DNA of 64,000 nucleotides from Bradyrhizobium barranii subsp. barranii (GTDB lineage: Bacteria; Pseudomonadota; Alphaproteobacteria; Rhizobiales; Xanthobacteraceae). This document shows, piece by piece, positions 63,505 through 64,000 of this stretch. Made by a program: the position numbers and the translations under genes. Under the pieces are notes generated by a model. It searched no databases, was not told where the DNA came from, and worked only from the letters and a program-made list of their open reading frames with translations. How positions within the stretch are numbered: position 1 is the stretch's first letter; each line of letters opens with the position of its first letter. The stretch lies in contig NZ_CP086136.1 of assembly GCF_017565645.3 (NCBI RefSeq), positions 2,773,501-2,837,500 of the forward strand. The letters run 5' to 3'.

Positions 63505-64000
63505 TCAGAACTTCACCTGCGGAGTGGCCTCGACTTCGGTGCGGCTGGCGCCGAGATCGAAGAAGTCCTTCTTGGTGAAGCCGAACATGCCGGCGAACAG
63601 GGCGGCGGGCATCTGCTGGATGCCGGTGTTGTACTCCTGGACCGCGTTGTTGAAGAAGCGGCGGCTCGCCGCGATCTTGTTCTCGAGGTCGGAGAGCTCA
63701 CTGGCGAGCTGCTGGAAGTTGGCGTTGGCCTTGAGGTCCGGATAGGCCTCCGACAGCGCGATCAGCCGGCCGAGCGCGCCGGAGAGCTGGTTCTCGGCGG
63801 CGGATACCTGTGCCGGTCCCTGCGCCGACATCGCCGAGTTGCGCGCCTTGATGACGTCGTCGAGCGTGCCACGCTCATGCGAGGCATAGCCCTTCACCGT
63901 CTCGACCAGGTTCGGGATCAGATCGTGGCGCTGCTTGAGCTGCACGTCGATGTCGGCAAAGGCCTGGCCGACGCGCTGGCTCAGCGCCACCAGCCGGTTG
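63505..64000 (-). CDS. lemA: LemA family protein, 5' end beyond the window
   Basis: The 165 visible residues contain LVALSQRVGQAFADIDVQLK with QRHDLIPNLVETVKGYASHE, the LemA landmark, and end in GFTKKDFFDLGASRTEVEAT with PQVKF. The frame stays open to the window edge (NRLVALS), so the N-terminal membrane segment is missing. LemA proteins are membrane-anchored four-helix bundles with an external N-terminus; function unclear. The M48 protease gene follows downstream. Confidence 0.92.
   Translation of the reverse strand, partial: NRLVALSQRVGQAFADIDVQLKQRHDLIPNLVETVKGYASHERGTLDDVIKARNSAMSAQGPAQVSAAENQLSGALGRLIALSEAYPDLKANANFQQLASELSDLENKIAASRRFFNNAVQEYNTGIQQMPAALFAGMFGFTKKDFFDLGASRTEVEATPQVKF

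Overview
The window comes from a high-GC alphaproteobacterium, most likely Bradyrhizobium or a close relative. Supporting evidence: a fused cytochrome b/c1 gene (fbcH) behind a twin-arginine Rieske gene, a fused anthranilate synthase trpE(G) with a tandem-Trp leader peptide, a GlpV-type glycerol-binding protein, a RamB/ScfR-type regulator divergent from aceA, and several families of palindromic intergenic repeats. No rRNA, tRNA or CRISPR array was seen. The window cuts the first gene (glpV, 5' end missing) and the last gene (lemA, 5' end missing).

Layout. 0-15.5 kb: housekeeping genes (glpV end, ene-reductase, DUF1993, lytic transglycosylase, HtpX, TPR protein, a secreted HEXXH protein, ScfR-type regulator / isocitrate lyase / DUF4170, phosphoesterase, NUDIX). 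15.5-22.6 kb: a frameshifted VOC gene, a small polyprenyl-phosphate-sugar cassette (GT2, DUF2304, GT-C-like membrane protein), two acetyltransferase genes (one frameshifted), and a TonB-dependent receptor with a DUF2946-like gene behind a near-perfect Zur-box-like palindrome. 22.9-29.8 kb: a tightly coupled MoxR-DUF58-DUF4159-membrane protein operon. 30-33.6 kb: DUF1285, CoA pyrophosphatase, DUF6111, cca and TauE/SafE as one operon. 33.9-37.2 kb: a solitary PQQ/haem alcohol dehydrogenase and a methyltransferase.

37.3-48.4 kb is an accessory, decaying region. It holds four insertion sequences (IS630, IS256, IS1182 and IS3 types). The IS256-type element splits a LysR gene with a 9-bp target duplication, a quinone-reductase gene has collapsed to its two ends, and there are several orphan small or membrane proteins and degenerate intergenic sequence. 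48.6-64 kb returns to core genes: beta-barrel protein, HAD hydrolase/hemF, trmL-queE-queD, the bc1 complex, dienelactone hydrolase, trpL-trpE(G), apt, a frameshifted GIY-YIG gene, two tandem ParA/MinD-like ATPases, an M48 protease and LemA.

Five genes (VOC, GNAT, GIY-YIG, M48, and IS3 orfA) carry what look like single-base frameshifts with both halves of the family sequence otherwise intact. Either the assembly has indel errors or these are recent lesions. The best leads for new biology are the Zur-like operon, the tandem non-partnered ParA-like ATPases, the double inverted/direct repeat architecture in the aceA control region, and the trpL leader RNA.
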